Source: an unidentified eubacterium SCB49 (GTDB taxonomy: Bacteria; Bacteroidota; Bacteroidia; Flavobacteriales; Flavobacteriaceae). Taken from it: 64,000 nt of DNA. The notes beneath the pieces were generated by a model. The model ran no database searches, was not told where the DNA came from, and saw only the letters and a program-made list of their open reading frames with translations. Within the stretch, counting starts at the first letter, position 1. Each line of letters starts with the position of its first letter. The translations under genes and the position numbers were made by a program. Shown piece by piece: positions 17,107 to 26,953 of the stretch. The stretch covers positions 1-64,000 of the forward strand of contig ABCO01000006.1 of NCBI GenBank assembly GCA_000170815.1, given 5' to 3'.

Positions 17107-18999
17107 ATGAAATACGCCTTTTTATTATTATTGAGTTTTAATCTTTATGCTCAAGACCCCTCCCTTTCTTTTTTAACGTTAGACAGCGCTTTGACTAATA
17201 AATCTAACAGTGTTGTTAGAGAAGAGTTGATTACTGTAGATGTTACTAAACCTAGTCAAATGACCACTAAAAGATCTAGGACTATTACAGTTTTAAATGA
17301 CAGTGGTGATGATGAGGTGAATTCATATCTTTTTTATGACGATCATACAGTAATAAAAAATGTTGAACTCATAATATATGATGCCTTTGGAAAAGAGATA
17401 GAGCATTATAAAAAACGTGATTTTAATGATGTGAGTGTTGCAGATGGTTTTTCGTTGTATACTGATAACAGAAGGTTGTATGTCAATCATATTCCTAAGT
17501 CATATCCATATACTGCTACTTTTATTTCAGAAGTTAAATCAAATACCACTGCTTTTTTGCCAAGATGGTACCCTATAGGTGGGTATGCTTCAAGTACAGA
17601 AAAAAGCGTTTATACCTTGTTTTTTGATCCAGAAAATAAGCCGGATTTCAAAAAATCAAATCTAGAATCCTATAATATAAATGTAGAAGAAGGCGCATCT
17701 CAAATAACGTTTACGGCGACAATGCTTCCAGCAATTTCTTATGAAAATCACGCACCTCGCTTTATTAGTTTTGCACCTCAAGTGATGTTTGGTTTAAAAA
17801 CTTTCTCGCTTAAAGGGGTCATGGGTAATGGAGCATCCTGGAATGAGTTTGGATCTTGGATGGATGAACAATTGTTAAAAGGAACAGAAGAATTGCCAGC
17901 TGAGACCATTTCAGAAATAAATAGTCTTGTTACTCCAGAAATGTCAGATATTGATAAGGCAAGAGTTGTCTATCAATACCTTCAAGATAAGGTGCGATAT
18001 ATTAATGTAAGTATTGGTATTGGTGGTTGGAAACCTATGCCAGCAAGTGAGGTGGATAGATTGAGTTATGGAGACTGTAAGGCACTCACAAATTATACAA
18101 AATCACTTTTAAAAGCTGTGGGCGTACCATCGTATTATACCGTTTTGTACTCTGATAGCAGTGAACGAGATTTTACAAATGACCTTGTTGCAATGCAAGG
18201 GAATCACGCGATTCTTGCCATTCCAGATGGTGAAGATTTTATTTGGTTAGAATGTACAAGTCAAGATATTCCTTTTGGGCATGTGCCTAACTCAAATGAT
18301 AATCGTGATGTACTTATTGTCACAGAAGAAGGTGGGAAGTTAGTGCGTACTAAAACATATGAGACAGAAGATAACTTACAAGCTAATAATGCTAAAATTC
18401 TTATTCTTGATACCGGAGAGATTCAGGCAAGTTTTAATAGGGTGTCTAAAGGTTTGCAGTATGACAATGTGTATCATTTAGATCGGGAAACTCGTGAAAA
18501 CCAGGAGCGATATTACAAAGAAAAATGGGATTATATAAACGGTGTAGAGGTTTCTGAAATCGTCTTTGATAATAATCGCACAGCTGTAGTTTTTACAGAA
18601 AATTTAAAAGTAATATCCACTAATTATACCTCATTTGCAGGTGATAATATGCTTTTAGCTCTTAATGTTTTTAATCAACTAGATTATGTGCCGCCAAGAT
18701 TTAAAAAGCGAACTAGAGAAGTAGAAGTTTCCGTCGGTTTTACAGATGTAGATACGTATGATATAGTATTACCTAGTGGCTATACTGTAGATAGTTTGCC
18801 AAGTGATGTTGAAATTGTAAACCAATTTGGCTCGTATACGATTTCTGCTGTTTTGAAAGAAGATGCATCTATTGAATATACACGGAAATTAGTGCTTAAT
18901 AAAGGTGTATATCCTCCAGAAACTTATGAGGAATATAGAAACTTTTTTAAACAAATCGCTAAAAAAGATAAGTCCAAAATACTACTAACCAAAAATTAA
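17107..18999 (+). CDS. DUF3857/transglutaminase-like exported protein
   Basis: This 630-residue protein has a signal peptide (FLLLLSFNLYAQ), an N-terminal DUF3857-like beta domain and a transglutaminase-core domain around residues 270-430. The catalytic Cys candidate is in YGDCKALTNYTKSLLKAVG and the His in MQGNHAIL, so the triad looks intact. Bacterial members are thought to be periplasmic or outer-surface peptidase/transamidase-like proteins; the substrate is unknown. It lies 6 bp before a paralogue that lacks the active-site residues, and the two probably form an active/inactive pair. Confidence 0.8.
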   Translation: MKYAFLLLLSFNLYAQDPSLSFLTLDSALTNKSNSVVREELITVDVTKPSQMTTKRSRTITVLNDSGDDEVNSYLFYDDHTVIKNVELIIYDAFGKEIEHYKKRDFNDVSVADGFSLYTDNRRLYVNHIPKSYPYTATFISEVKSNTTAFLPRWYPIGGYASSTEKSVYTLFFDPENKPDFKKSNLESYNINVEEGASQITFTATMLPAISYENHAPRFISFAPQVMFGLKTFSLKGVMGNGASWNEFGSWMDEQLLKGTEELPAETISEINSLVTPEMSDIDKARVVYQYLQDKVRYINVSIGIGGWKPMPASEVDRLSYGDCKALTNYTKSLLKAVGVPSYYTVLYSDSSERDFTNDLVAMQGNHAILAIPDGEDFIWLECTSQDIPFGHVPNSNDNRDVLIVTEEGGKLVRTKTYETEDNLQANNAKILILDTGEIQASFNRVSKGLQYDNVYHLDRETRENQERYYKEKWDYINGVEVSEIVFDNNRTAVVFTENLKVISTNYTSFAGDNMLLALNVFNQLDYVPPRFKKRTREVEVSVGFTDVDTYDIVLPSGYTVDSLPSDVEIVNQFGSYTISAVLKEDASIEYTRKLVLNKGVYPPETYEEYRNFFKQIAKKDKSKILLTKN

Positions 19000-19005
19000 T
19001 ACAAT

Positions 19006-21033
19006 ATGAAAAATAGTTTTTTACTCACCTTGTTTGCTGCATTTATGTGTAGTACTAGTTTATTCGCTCAGAAATATGATTTCGGAAAAGTAAGTGTTGC
19101 AGAACTAGAACAGACAGCACACCCTGTTGAACCTGATGCAAATGCTGCTATTTTATTTCGAGAAGAAAAAACAATGTTTAAGCAAACAGAAAGTACTGGT
19201 TTTTATATTGAAACTGAAGTGTTTGAGCGTATTAAAATCTATAATAAAGACGGATTTGATTATGCTACTAAAATGATAAGAGTTTATCAAACTAACACAA
19301 GTAATGATGAAGAAGTACTTGGTTTAAAAGCACAAATTTTTTCGCTTGTAGATGGTAAGGTTGAAAAAGAAAAATTAAAGAATAGCAGTGTCTTTGAAGA
19401 GAAAGTTTCGGATTATACTGAAATAACAAAGTTTACGATGCCTAATGTAAAACCAGGTGATGTTATAGATATTAAATACACGCTAAAATCACCTTTCTAT
19501 TATAATATAGATGAGTATCAGTTACAAGATAGAATACCTGTAGATCGTTATAAAATGTCTTTTGCTGCGCCAGAATATTTTTCATATCAGATGCACCAAA
19601 AGGGGTTTATTGACTTTAAAGTTGCTACAAGAAAGAATGATAGATCAATGAATTATTCATACATTGATAATCAAGGAACAGGAAGAATGGGTGGTGAGGT
19701 TAGAAGCGGTGGAACAATTCACACTACAGTTAACTTTGTAGAAACGATCTATTCTATTGATAAAACTGGAATTCCATCAATGAAGCGAGAGCCTTTATCT
19801 GGAAATATAAATAACTATATCGCTGGTTTAAAATTAGAACTTTCTTCTACTAATTTTCCAAATAGTGGAGCCAACTTCTACACAACTTCTTGGGATGATG
19901 TATGTAAAAATATTTATGAATCTTCAGGTTTTGGTGGTGAACTACAGAAAACCGGTTTTCTTAAAAATGAAGTGTCAAAAATCATTGGTAATGCTTCAAG
20001 CAATGAAGAGAAAATGATCGCTGCTTTTGAGTATGTTAAGAAAAATACAACTTGGGATGAATATTATGGGTATTATGTACGTGAGGGAATTAGAGCTGCC
20101 TATAAGAATGGTAAAGGTAATGCGGCCGATATTAATTTGCTTCTAGTGGCTGTTTTAAGAGAAGCTGGTATTAATGCAAACCCAATACTGGTTAGTACAA
20201 TAAGTAATGGGATTTCTACTTTTCCTACACGTGATGGTTTTAACTTTGTAGTTTGTGGGGTAGAAGTAGCAAATAATGTTGTGCTACTTGACGCTACAAG
20301 AGATAGTGCACCAAATATTTTAAACCCTCAGTTGCTTAACTGGCAAGGACGACTTATTAGAAATGACGGGAGTTCTACTTGGGTGCCTTTAGTGCCTAGT
20401 AAACCAGCAGTAACAAATTCTATGTTAATGTATACCATTAATGATGATCATAGCATTTCAGGAAAAATGCAGAAACGTTATACAGGCCATAAGGCAGCAG
20501 GTTTTAGAGATAACTATAAAGGTCTTACAGAGGATGCGACTAGAAAACAAATGGAAGAAGATTTAGGAGATACTGAGCTTGATGAAATCGCTATAAAATT
20601 TATGGATGATGTATATAAGCCTGCTCAATACAGTACTAATTTTGAAAACACATCTGCTGTAGAAGAAATAGGAGACAAGCTATATCTAAGTCCATTACTG
20701 TTTTTGGCTTCTGACGAAAATATATTTAAAGCAGAAACACGTAACTTACCTATTTATTTTGGTTATCCTGTACAAAGTAGATCTATAGCAACAATTACGT
20801 TGCCTGAAGGATATAAGGTCGAGACGATGCCAGAATCTATTAATGTGTCTTTAGATGAAACTAAAGGTGCTTACAAGTATGTAATATCTGAAAAGGGTGG
20901 TAAGATTCAGTTATCTGTTGATAGTACGATTAATCAACCTGTTTTTTCAAATGCAGATTATGGAAACCTTAAGCGCTTTTTTGAGATGATTGTAAAAAAG
21001 GAAACAGAAAAAGTAGTGCTTACTAAAATATAG
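19006..21033 (+). CDS. DUF3857/transglutaminase-fold protein lacking the catalytic Cys
   Basis: This 675-residue paralogue of the preceding gene has a signal peptide (CSTSLFAQ), a DUF3857-like domain and a transglutaminase-like fold. At the active-site position it reads GKGNAADINLLLVAVLREAG, with Ala where GDCKAL has Cys. The His position reads FNFVVCG. It is therefore unlikely to be a Cys enzyme and may bind ligand or act as a partner. It lies directly downstream of the apparently active paralogue. Confidence 0.78.
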   Translation: MKNSFLLTLFAAFMCSTSLFAQKYDFGKVSVAELEQTAHPVEPDANAAILFREEKTMFKQTESTGFYIETEVFERIKIYNKDGFDYATKMIRVYQTNTSNDEEVLGLKAQIFSLVDGKVEKEKLKNSSVFEEKVSDYTEITKFTMPNVKPGDVIDIKYTLKSPFYYNIDEYQLQDRIPVDRYKMSFAAPEYFSYQMHQKGFIDFKVATRKNDRSMNYSYIDNQGTGRMGGEVRSGGTIHTTVNFVETIYSIDKTGIPSMKREPLSGNINNYIAGLKLELSSTNFPNSGANFYTTSWDDVCKNIYESSGFGGELQKTGFLKNEVSKIIGNASSNEEKMIAAFEYVKKNTTWDEYYGYYVREGIRAAYKNGKGNAADINLLLVAVLREAGINANPILVSTISNGISTFPTRDGFNFVVCGVEVANNVVLLDATRDSAPNILNPQLLNWQGRLIRNDGSSTWVPLVPSKPAVTNSMLMYTINDDHSISGKMQKRYTGHKAAGFRDNYKGLTEDATRKQMEEDLGDTELDEIAIKFMDDVYKPAQYSTNFENTSAVEEIGDKLYLSPLLFLASDENIFKAETRNLPIYFGYPVQSRSIATITLPEGYKVETMPESINVSLDETKGAYKYVISEKGGKIQLSVDSTINQPVFSNADYGNLKRFFEMIVKKETEKVVLTKI

Positions 21034-21036
21034 ATC

Positions 21037-21363
21037 ATGGATATTAAAAACGCTCAAGAACAAGTAGATGTTTGGATAAAACAACACGGAGTACGCTATT
21101 TTAATGAATTAACAAATATGGCGCAGCTTACAGAAGAAGTAGGTGAGGTAGCTCGTATTATAGCGCGTAGATATGGAGAGCAAAGCGAAAAAGAAAGTGA
21201 TAAAAATAAAGATTTAGGAGAAGAGCTTGCAGATGTATTGTTTGTTGTCCTGTGTTTAGCTAATCAAACCGGTATAGATTTACAGGCTTCTTTTGATAAG
21301 AAATTAGACTTTAAAACTAAAAGAGATCACGATCGACATCAAAATAATCCTAAATTGAAATAA
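21037..21363 (+). CDS. MazG-like nucleotide pyrophosphohydrolase
   Basis: This 108-residue all-alpha NTP pyrophosphatase has the metal-binding pattern of the MazG superfamily: EEVGEVARIIARRYG followed by EELADVLFVV. Members hydrolyse (d)NTPs to NMP and pyrophosphate, often to remove damaged nucleotides. It starts 3 bp after the transglutaminase-fold gene, and its stop overlaps the next ATG by one base (TAATG), so it belongs to a run of tightly spaced genes up to aroA. Confidence 0.88.
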   Translation: MDIKNAQEQVDVWIKQHGVRYFNELTNMAQLTEEVGEVARIIARRYGEQSEKESDKNKDLGEELADVLFVVLCLANQTGIDLQASFDKKLDFKTKRDHDRHQNNPKLK

Positions 21364-21596
21364 TGTTTAAACGCGTAATAACACACAAAGGCTTTTTTAA
21401 ATCGGCTCTAATTTTAGGGCTGATTTATGGAGTTGTTTTGTTTTTAATTCAATGGGCTTTTAGAGGTTTTTATGAGCCTTTTTTAAATGTAAAGAACGTA
21501 TGTTATTCTCTGCTTTCAGGAATCATCGCGGGACTCTTTATAAGTTATGGTAAATTTTGGGCTAAACTCAAACAGATAGATCACAAAAACAAATGA
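21363..21596 (+). CDS. Small two-helix membrane protein
   Basis: This 77-residue conserved-looking protein has two predicted membrane helices (about residues 12-32 and 44-62) and positively charged ends. No motif is recognised. Overlaps at both ends (one base with the MazG-like gene, four bases with aroA) support it as a real, translationally coupled gene. Function unknown. Confidence 0.65.
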   Translation: MFKRVITHKGFFKSALILGLIYGVVLFLIQWAFRGFYEPFLNVKNVCYSLLSGIIAGLFISYGKFWAKLKQIDHKNK

Positions 21597-22822
21597 AAGT
21601 ACATTTAAAACATACTTCTTTTTTAAAAGAAAATACAGCGATAAAATTAGGTGGATCTAAGAGTGAAGCAAATAGATTACTTGTTTTACAGGCGCTTTTT
21701 TCGGGAATAGAGATCACAAATTGTTCTACAAGTGATGATTCGCAAACTATGATGAACGCTTTGTCGTCTGATGGAAATCTCATAGATGTAAGTCATGCGG
21801 GTACCGCAATGCGTTTTCTTACCGCATATTTCGCAACTCAAGATGGGCGAGAAGTGACCTTAACGGGTAGTAAGAGAATGTTGCAGCGACCTATAGGTTT
21901 ACTGGTAGATGCTTTGAAAGCTTTAGGAGCAGACATATCTTATGTAAAGAATATTGGGTATCCACCATTGCTTATTCGAGGGAAACAATTAAAAGCTAAT
22001 GAAGTAACAATTGCAGCAAATGTTAGTAGTCAGTATATTTCTGCATTAATGCTCATTGCACCTAGCTTACCAGAAGGTCTTAAGATTCGTCTTGACGGAA
22101 ATGTGACATCGGTGCCTTATATTAATATGACCTTGCAATTGTTAAAGCAGTTAGGTTTTGAAGGAGGTTTTGAGGATAATGTGGTACGGGTTTTACCTGG
22201 CGCTATAACAGGTGTTAAAAAAATTCGGGTAGAGTCAGACTGGAGTTCTGTGTCTTATTTGTATGGGCTTATCGCTTTAACTCAATCTGGTAAACTCACT
22301 ACAAGTACTTTTAAAAAGGAAAGTCTACAGGGCGATGCTGCTTTATCAGATATTTACCAAGAATTGGGTGTTGAGACAATCTTTAATGAAGATGATAGTG
22401 TCACACTGCAGAAAATTTCAGAAGTCACAAAAGCACATCTAGAATTTAATTTAATAAATACCCCAGATATAGCACAAACCATAGCGGTCACGTGTTTTGG
22501 ACTCGGAGTCTCTTGTACTTTAACAGGTTTACATACTTTAAAAATAAAAGAAACAGATAGATTGTTTGCGCTAAAAGTAGAGTTGGAGAAACTTGGTGCT
22601 CAGGTTCATATTACCGAAAACTCGCTAATGCTAGAGAAATCAACAGCTATTAAAGCAGGTGTTGCTATTGATACCTATCAAGATCATAGAATGGCAATGG
22701 CTTTTGCGCCTCTTGTTTTAAAAACGTCACTTACTATTAATGAAGCTGATGTCGTGTCAAAATCATTTCCAGAGTTCTGGGAAGTGTTAAAAGAACTCGG
22801 TATTTTGCTAAAAATTGAATAA
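21593..22822 (+). CDS. aroA: 3-phosphoshikimate 1-carboxyvinyltransferase (EPSP synthase)
   Basis: This 409-residue enzyme joins shikimate-3-phosphate and phosphoenolpyruvate in the sixth shikimate step. It has the N-terminal KLGGSKSEANRLLVLQAL segment (KSxSNR-type substrate site), the HAGTAMRFL motif (usually NAGTAMR), SSQYISALML and the C-terminal KETDRLFALKVELEKLG. The length is slightly shorter than E. coli AroA (427). The leading Asn is His here. It overlaps the upstream small membrane protein by 4 bp. Confidence 0.94.
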   Translation: MKVHLKHTSFLKENTAIKLGGSKSEANRLLVLQALFSGIEITNCSTSDDSQTMMNALSSDGNLIDVSHAGTAMRFLTAYFATQDGREVTLTGSKRMLQRPIGLLVDALKALGADISYVKNIGYPPLLIRGKQLKANEVTIAANVSSQYISALMLIAPSLPEGLKIRLDGNVTSVPYINMTLQLLKQLGFEGGFEDNVVRVLPGAITGVKKIRVESDWSSVSYLYGLIALTQSGKLTTSTFKKESLQGDAALSDIYQELGVETIFNEDDSVTLQKISEVTKAHLEFNLINTPDIAQTIAVTCFGLGVSCTLTGLHTLKIKETDRLFALKVELEKLGAQVHITENSLMLEKSTAIKAGVAIDTYQDHRMAMAFAPLVLKTSLTINEADVVSKSFPEFWEVLKELGILLKIE

Positions 22823-22837
22823 TAAACAGTCATTTAC

Positions 22838-22869
22838 TTGACAACGGCTATCGCCAGATTGTATATTTG
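22838..22869 (+). promoter_or_regulatory. queA promoter
   Basis: TTG (22838-22840), a 21-base spacer and TATATTTG (22862-22869) match the Bacteroidota consensus, with a slightly long spacer. The queA ATG is 30 bp downstream. Confidence 0.55.
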
Positions 22870-22898
22870 CAACCTTTAACCAAAAAATTGAATAATTT

Positions 22899-23954
22899 AT
22901 GGGAATGAAACTTTCTAATTTCGGCTTTGAATTACCTGATGAGCTACTAGCAGAATATCCATCTGAAAACAGAGATGAGTCACGTTTAATGGTGCTTAAT
23001 AGAAAAGAGCAGACTATTGAACACAAGAAGTTTAAAGATCTAATTGACTATTTTGAAGAGGATGATATTTTATGTTTGAATAATACAAAGGTTTTTCCTG
23101 CGAGATTATTTGGTAATAAAGAAAAAACTGGAGCTCGTATAGAAGTGTTTTTGTTAAGAGAACTAAACTCAGAAACGAGACTTTGGGATGTATTGGTTGA
23201 TCCAGCAAGAAAAATACGTATTGGGAACAAGTTGTATTTTGGTGATGATGAAACATTAGTTGCTGAGGTTATTGATAATACTACATCTAGAGGTAGAACA
23301 CTTCGTTTTTTGTTTGATGGTTCTTATGAAGAATTTAGAAATAAATTAAAAGAACTAGGTGAGACACCTTTACCTAAGTATATAAAAAGAGATGTAGAAG
23401 AAGATGATGCAGAAAGATATCAAACAATCTACGCCAAAGAAGAAGGAGCTGTTGCAGCACCAACTGCTGGATTGCACTTTTCTAAGCATTTATTAAAACG
23501 TTTTGAAATTAAAGGCGTTAATGTTGCGGAAGTAACGTTGCATGTTGGTTTAGGTACGTTTAGTGCTGTTGAGGTTGAAGATCTGTCAAAACATAAGATG
23601 GATAGTGAAGAAATGCATATTGGAAAGGAAACTGTAGATTTAATTAACCAAGGGTTAATTGATAAAAGACGTATTTGTGCTGTAGGTACAACGGTAATGC
23701 GCTCACTAGAAAGTTCAGTTTCTTCAAATCATACTTTAAATGAGTTTTCAGGATGGACTAATAAGTTTATTTTTCCACCGTATGATTTTAGCATAGCTAA
23801 TTGTATGATTACAAACTTTCATACACCTAAGTCTACTTTGTTAATGATGGTGTCTGCTTTTGCTGGACACGACTTCACTCAACGTGCATATGAAGAAGCA
23901 ATCAAAGAAAAATATAACTTTTACAGCTATGGTGATGCCATGCTTATTATCTAA
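22899..23954 (+). CDS. queA: S-adenosylmethionine:tRNA ribosyltransferase-isomerase
   Basis: This 351-residue enzyme makes epoxyqueuosine in tRNA from preQ1-tRNA using the ribosyl part of SAM. Family motifs include [35 protein letters not shown]-like [19 protein letters not shown] and [16 protein letters not shown]. Start is ATG 22899 or the in-frame ATG 22905; both are plausible. It stands alone, with its own promoter and terminator. Confidence 0.96.
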   Translation: MGMKLSNFGFELPDELLAEYPSENRDESRLMVLNRKEQTIEHKKFKDLIDYFEEDDILCLNNTKVFPARLFGNKEKTGARIEVFLLRELNSETRLWDVLVDPARKIRIGNKLYFGDDETLVAEVIDNTTSRGRTLRFLFDGSYEEFRNKLKELGETPLPKYIKRDVEEDDAERYQTIYAKEEGAVAAPTAGLHFSKHLLKRFEIKGVNVAEVTLHVGLGTFSAVEVEDLSKHKMDSEEMHIGKETVDLINQGLIDKRRICAVGTTVMRSLESSVSSNHTLNEFSGWTNKFIFPPYDFSIANCMITNFHTPKSTLLMMVSAFAGHDFTQRAYEEAIKEKYNFYSYGDAMLII

Positions 23955-23967
23955 GTTTATCTAATTA

Positions 23968-24001
23968 ATTTAAATCCCGATAGCAGTATCGGGATTTTTT
24001 T
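23968..24001 (+). terminator. queA terminator
   Basis: AAATCCCGATA pairs with TATCGGGATTT around a short loop, followed by a T run. It closes the queA unit before the secreted protease. Confidence 0.8.
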
Positions 24002-24082
24002 GTTTAGTATAGTTTCTACTTGATAGTTTAGATTTAATGTGGTATTTTAGTTTTCTGTAAGCTATTCTTGTTCAATATTTTA

Positions 24083-25741
24083 ATGAAAAAAATTTTACTC
24101 GTTTTTTTACTATTTGGATATAACGTTGTGAGCCTGTCTCAGAACGAAGACTTGCTACATCCTATTAGTTGGGATTTAGGCTTAGAAAATATAGAAGCAG
24201 ATATAGTGTTAGATCCTGTAGACCTTACAAGGGTGTGTGAGGAGGATCAAATTAATGATCGAGATAAAAGTCTTCCTTGGAGATATGGAATTGAGAGATC
24301 GCTTGATCTTGATTTGTCAGAGTTCGGGGAGTGGACAGTCTTAGCTAATGGTGATCGAATTTGGAGAGCTAAAATAATCTCGCCAGATGCCTTAAATTTA
24401 AGTGTCAACTTTAATAAGTTTTACCTTCCGGAAGGGACATCAATCTACTTGTATAATGATGAGAAAGATGATGTAGTAACCAGTAGTTTTAACGAGAAAG
24501 TAACTACAACTAGGTCTTTTGGTTCTTGGTTTGTAAAAGGAGAATCAATTAATATCGAATATTATGAGCCAGCCCATGTTCAAGAGCAGGTGGTTCTTAA
24601 AATAGATGGAATAATTCACGGCTATCGATTAGGGAAAGTTAATAAGTTTTTAGCATCTCAACGTGGTCTTAATGATTCTGGAGATTGTAACTATGATGTT
24701 AATTGCTCTGTAGGTTCAGATTTTGATATTAATAAAGAAGCAGTAAAGAAAGCAGTAGCGTTATTAAATTTAGGTAATGGGTTTTTATGTTCGGCTGTTT
24801 TAATTAATAATACACAACAAGATAAAACACCATATTTATTAACTGCAAACCATTGTCTCGAAGGTTCAGACCCAGCAATGTGGAGTGTGAGATTTAACTG
24901 GATGAGCCCAACACCTATTTGTGCTGCGCCAGAAGAAAGTGAAGATATACATACTAATTTTACAATGAGTGGTGCGGTATTAAGAGCAAATAACGCATTA
25001 AGTGATTTTGCATTAGTAGAACTGGTAACAGATATACCTCAATCATGGGATGTTTCTTTTGCAGGTTGGGATCGATCTGATGACTTACCCGAATTTGAGG
25101 TAGGAATTCATCATCCTAAAGGCGATATCATGAAGGTCACTAGAGATGATAGTGGAGCAGTTCATGAAAATGCAGACGGAACAAGTGTTTGGTTAGTTGG
25201 GGGTGTAAGTTCTGGTGCTGGAGATGGTTGGGAAATAGGAACGACAGAAAGCGGTTCTTCTGGTTCACCTTTATTTAATCAAGACGGTTTAGTTATTGGC
25301 CAATTGTATGGCGGTAATTCTTTTTGTGAAGACAATGAAAATAACAAAGACTATGACCTCTATGGAAGGTTTGCTACTTCTTGGGATGCTGGTGATACTC
25401 AAAATACAAGATTGTTAGACTGGCTAGACGCAGAAGGAGTTGGAGTGAGGTCAATAAACACATTACAAAATATATTAAATGTTGTTGATAATGAAATTGT
25501 AGGTGCATTAGAAGTGTATCCAAATCCAGCCTCAGATGTTATTACTATAATGAATAGTCGTTATCCTAATCTGTCTTTTTCATTCTATGATTTGTTAGGT
25601 AAAGAAGTGTTACGTGGTACAATGTCAAATACGTTCAATTATCTTTCTGTTACAGACCTGTCTGAAGGCGTTTATTTGTTAAGGCTTGTAGACGAGGATA
25701 GTGAGGCTTCAATCACTAAAAAAATATTAATTCAAAGGTAA
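24083..25741 (+). CDS. T9SS-exported trypsin-like serine protease
   Basis: This 552-residue secreted protease resembles lysyl endopeptidase-type S1 enzymes. In order: a signal peptide (MKKILLVFLLFGYNVVSLSQ), a roughly 200-residue pro-region, a catalytic domain with His in LLTANHCLEG, Asp in ALSDFALVEL and Ser in ESGSSGSPLF, then a C-terminal T9SS sorting domain starting LEVYPNPASDVITI and ending in a Lys/Arg-rich tip. It is expected to be secreted or surface-bound and to digest protein. I chose ATG 24083 over the upstream TTG 24068 because it gives a clean signal peptide. Confidence 0.9.
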   Translation: MKKILLVFLLFGYNVVSLSQNEDLLHPISWDLGLENIEADIVLDPVDLTRVCEEDQINDRDKSLPWRYGIERSLDLDLSEFGEWTVLANGDRIWRAKIISPDALNLSVNFNKFYLPEGTSIYLYNDEKDDVVTSSFNEKVTTTRSFGSWFVKGESINIEYYEPAHVQEQVVLKIDGIIHGYRLGKVNKFLASQRGLNDSGDCNYDVNCSVGSDFDINKEAVKKAVALLNLGNGFLCSAVLINNTQQDKTPYLLTANHCLEGSDPAMWSVRFNWMSPTPICAAPEESEDIHTNFTMSGAVLRANNALSDFALVELVTDIPQSWDVSFAGWDRSDDLPEFEVGIHHPKGDIMKVTRDDSGAVHENADGTSVWLVGGVSSGAGDGWEIGTTESGSSGSPLFNQDGLVIGQLYGGNSFCEDNENNKDYDLYGRFATSWDAGDTQNTRLLDWLDAEGVGVRSINTLQNILNVVDNEIVGALEVYPNPASDVITIMNSRYPNLSFSFYDLLGKEVLRGTMSNTFNYLSVTDLSEGVYLLRLVDEDSEASITKKILIQR

Positions 25742-25763
25742 TTAGCATTGTAGTTTTTAATGT

Positions 25764-25800
25764 CTGCCCATTCAAGTTTATTGAATCTGGGCATTTTTTA
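25764..25800 (+). terminator. Protease gene terminator
   Basis: TGCCCA-TTCAA pairs with TTGAA-TC-TGGGCA (two-base bulge) and is followed by six T. Confidence 0.75.
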
Positions 25801-25823
25801 TAGTATTTCGCGACACAAAAGGC

Positions 25824-25831
25824 TATTTTTG
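25824..25831 (+). promoter_or_regulatory. -7 element of rlmN promoter
   Basis: TATTTTTG matches TAnnTTTG, 8 bp before the rlmN ATG, so the mRNA may be leaderless or nearly so. No TTG is seen at the standard -33 spacing. Confidence 0.4.
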
Positions 25832-25839
25832 CAGTAGTT

Positions 25840-26880
25840 ATGATTTCAGAAAAAAAAGATATACGAGCGTTGACCAAAGAAGAGTTAAGAGACTTTTTTG
25901 TAGCATTAGGAGATAAAGCCTTTAGGGGGAACCAGGTCTATGAATGGTTGTGGAGTAAAGGTGCTCATACTTTTGAGGCAATGACAAATTTGTCTTTAGA
26001 AACAAGATCGCATCTTGAGGCTAATTTTGTTATTAATCATATTAAAGTAGACTCAATTCAGCGAAGTAACGATGGGACCATCAAGAACGCTGTTAAGCTT
26101 CATGATGGTCTTATTGTAGAGTCGGTTTTAATTCCTACTAAGTCAAGAACGACTGCCTGTGTGTCTTCTCAAGTAGGTTGTAGCTTAGATTGTCTTTTTT
26201 GCGCTACATCACGACTTAAGAGAATGCGTAATCTTAATCCAGATGAGATTTATGATCAAGTAGTGGCTATAGATAAAGAGAGTAGATTGTATCACAACAT
26301 ACCCTTGTCTAATATAGTCTATATGGGTATGGGTGAGCCGCTCATGAATTATAAGAATGTCTTAGCTTCTATAGAAAAAATAACATCACCAGAAGGTTTA
26401 GGTATGTCGCCTAAAAGGATTGTTGTCTCTACATCTGGTGTTCCAAAGATGATTAAAAAAATGGCAGATGATGGTGTGCGATTTAATCTAGCAGTGTCAT
26501 TACATAGCGCAATTCAAGAAACTAGAGAGGAGATTATGCCTTTTGCTAAGTCTTTTACATTAGATGATTTGAGAGATGCGCTCATTTATTGGTATGAAAA
26601 AACCAATCGCGCAATAACTTATGAGTATGTAGTTTGGAAAGATATAAATGATAAGAAAGTAGATATTGATGCTTTGGTTCGTTTTTGTGCTCACGTACCT
26701 TGTAAGGTGAATTTAATAGAGTATAACCCCATAGATGATGGGAAGTTTCAGCAAGCTCAAGATGCTGCGGTAGATGCTTATATTTCTAGTTTAGAAAAAG
26801 CAAGAGTTCCTGTTACTGTTAGACGAAGTAGAGGGAAAGATATAGATGCTGCTTGCGGTCAATTGGCAAACAAACAATAG
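25840..26880 (+). CDS. rlmN: Dual-specificity RNA methyltransferase RlmN
   Basis: This 346-residue radical SAM enzyme makes m2A at 23S A2503 and tRNA A37. The 4Fe-4S motif is CSLDCLFC near residues 119-126. Other family features are QVYEWLWSKG near the start, YMGMGEPLMNY, VSLHSA and a C-terminal VRRSRGKDIDAACGQL containing the second catalytic Cys. Length and motifs are canonical. A strong terminator follows. Confidence 0.97.
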   Translation: MISEKKDIRALTKEELRDFFVALGDKAFRGNQVYEWLWSKGAHTFEAMTNLSLETRSHLEANFVINHIKVDSIQRSNDGTIKNAVKLHDGLIVESVLIPTKSRTTACVSSQVGCSLDCLFCATSRLKRMRNLNPDEIYDQVVAIDKESRLYHNIPLSNIVYMGMGEPLMNYKNVLASIEKITSPEGLGMSPKRIVVSTSGVPKMIKKMADDGVRFNLAVSLHSAIQETREEIMPFAKSFTLDDLRDALIYWYEKTNRAITYEYVVWKDINDKKVDIDALVRFCAHVPCKVNLIEYNPIDDGKFQQAQDAAVDAYISSLEKARVPVTVRRSRGKDIDAACGQLANKQ

Positions 26881-26906
26881 TTTTTTTATTTTAAAGTAAA
26901 AGCAAA

Positions 26907-26938
26907 CAAAAGAGCGACTCGTTAGAGTCGCTCTTTTG
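26907..26938. terminator. Bidirectional terminator
   Basis: AAAAGAGCGACTC (26908-26920) pairs perfectly with GAGTCGCTCTTTT after a short loop. It is flanked by A and T tracts and serves rlmN and the convergent T9SS-sorted protein gene. Confidence 0.85.
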
Positions 26939-26953
26939 TTATGTAATAATATA

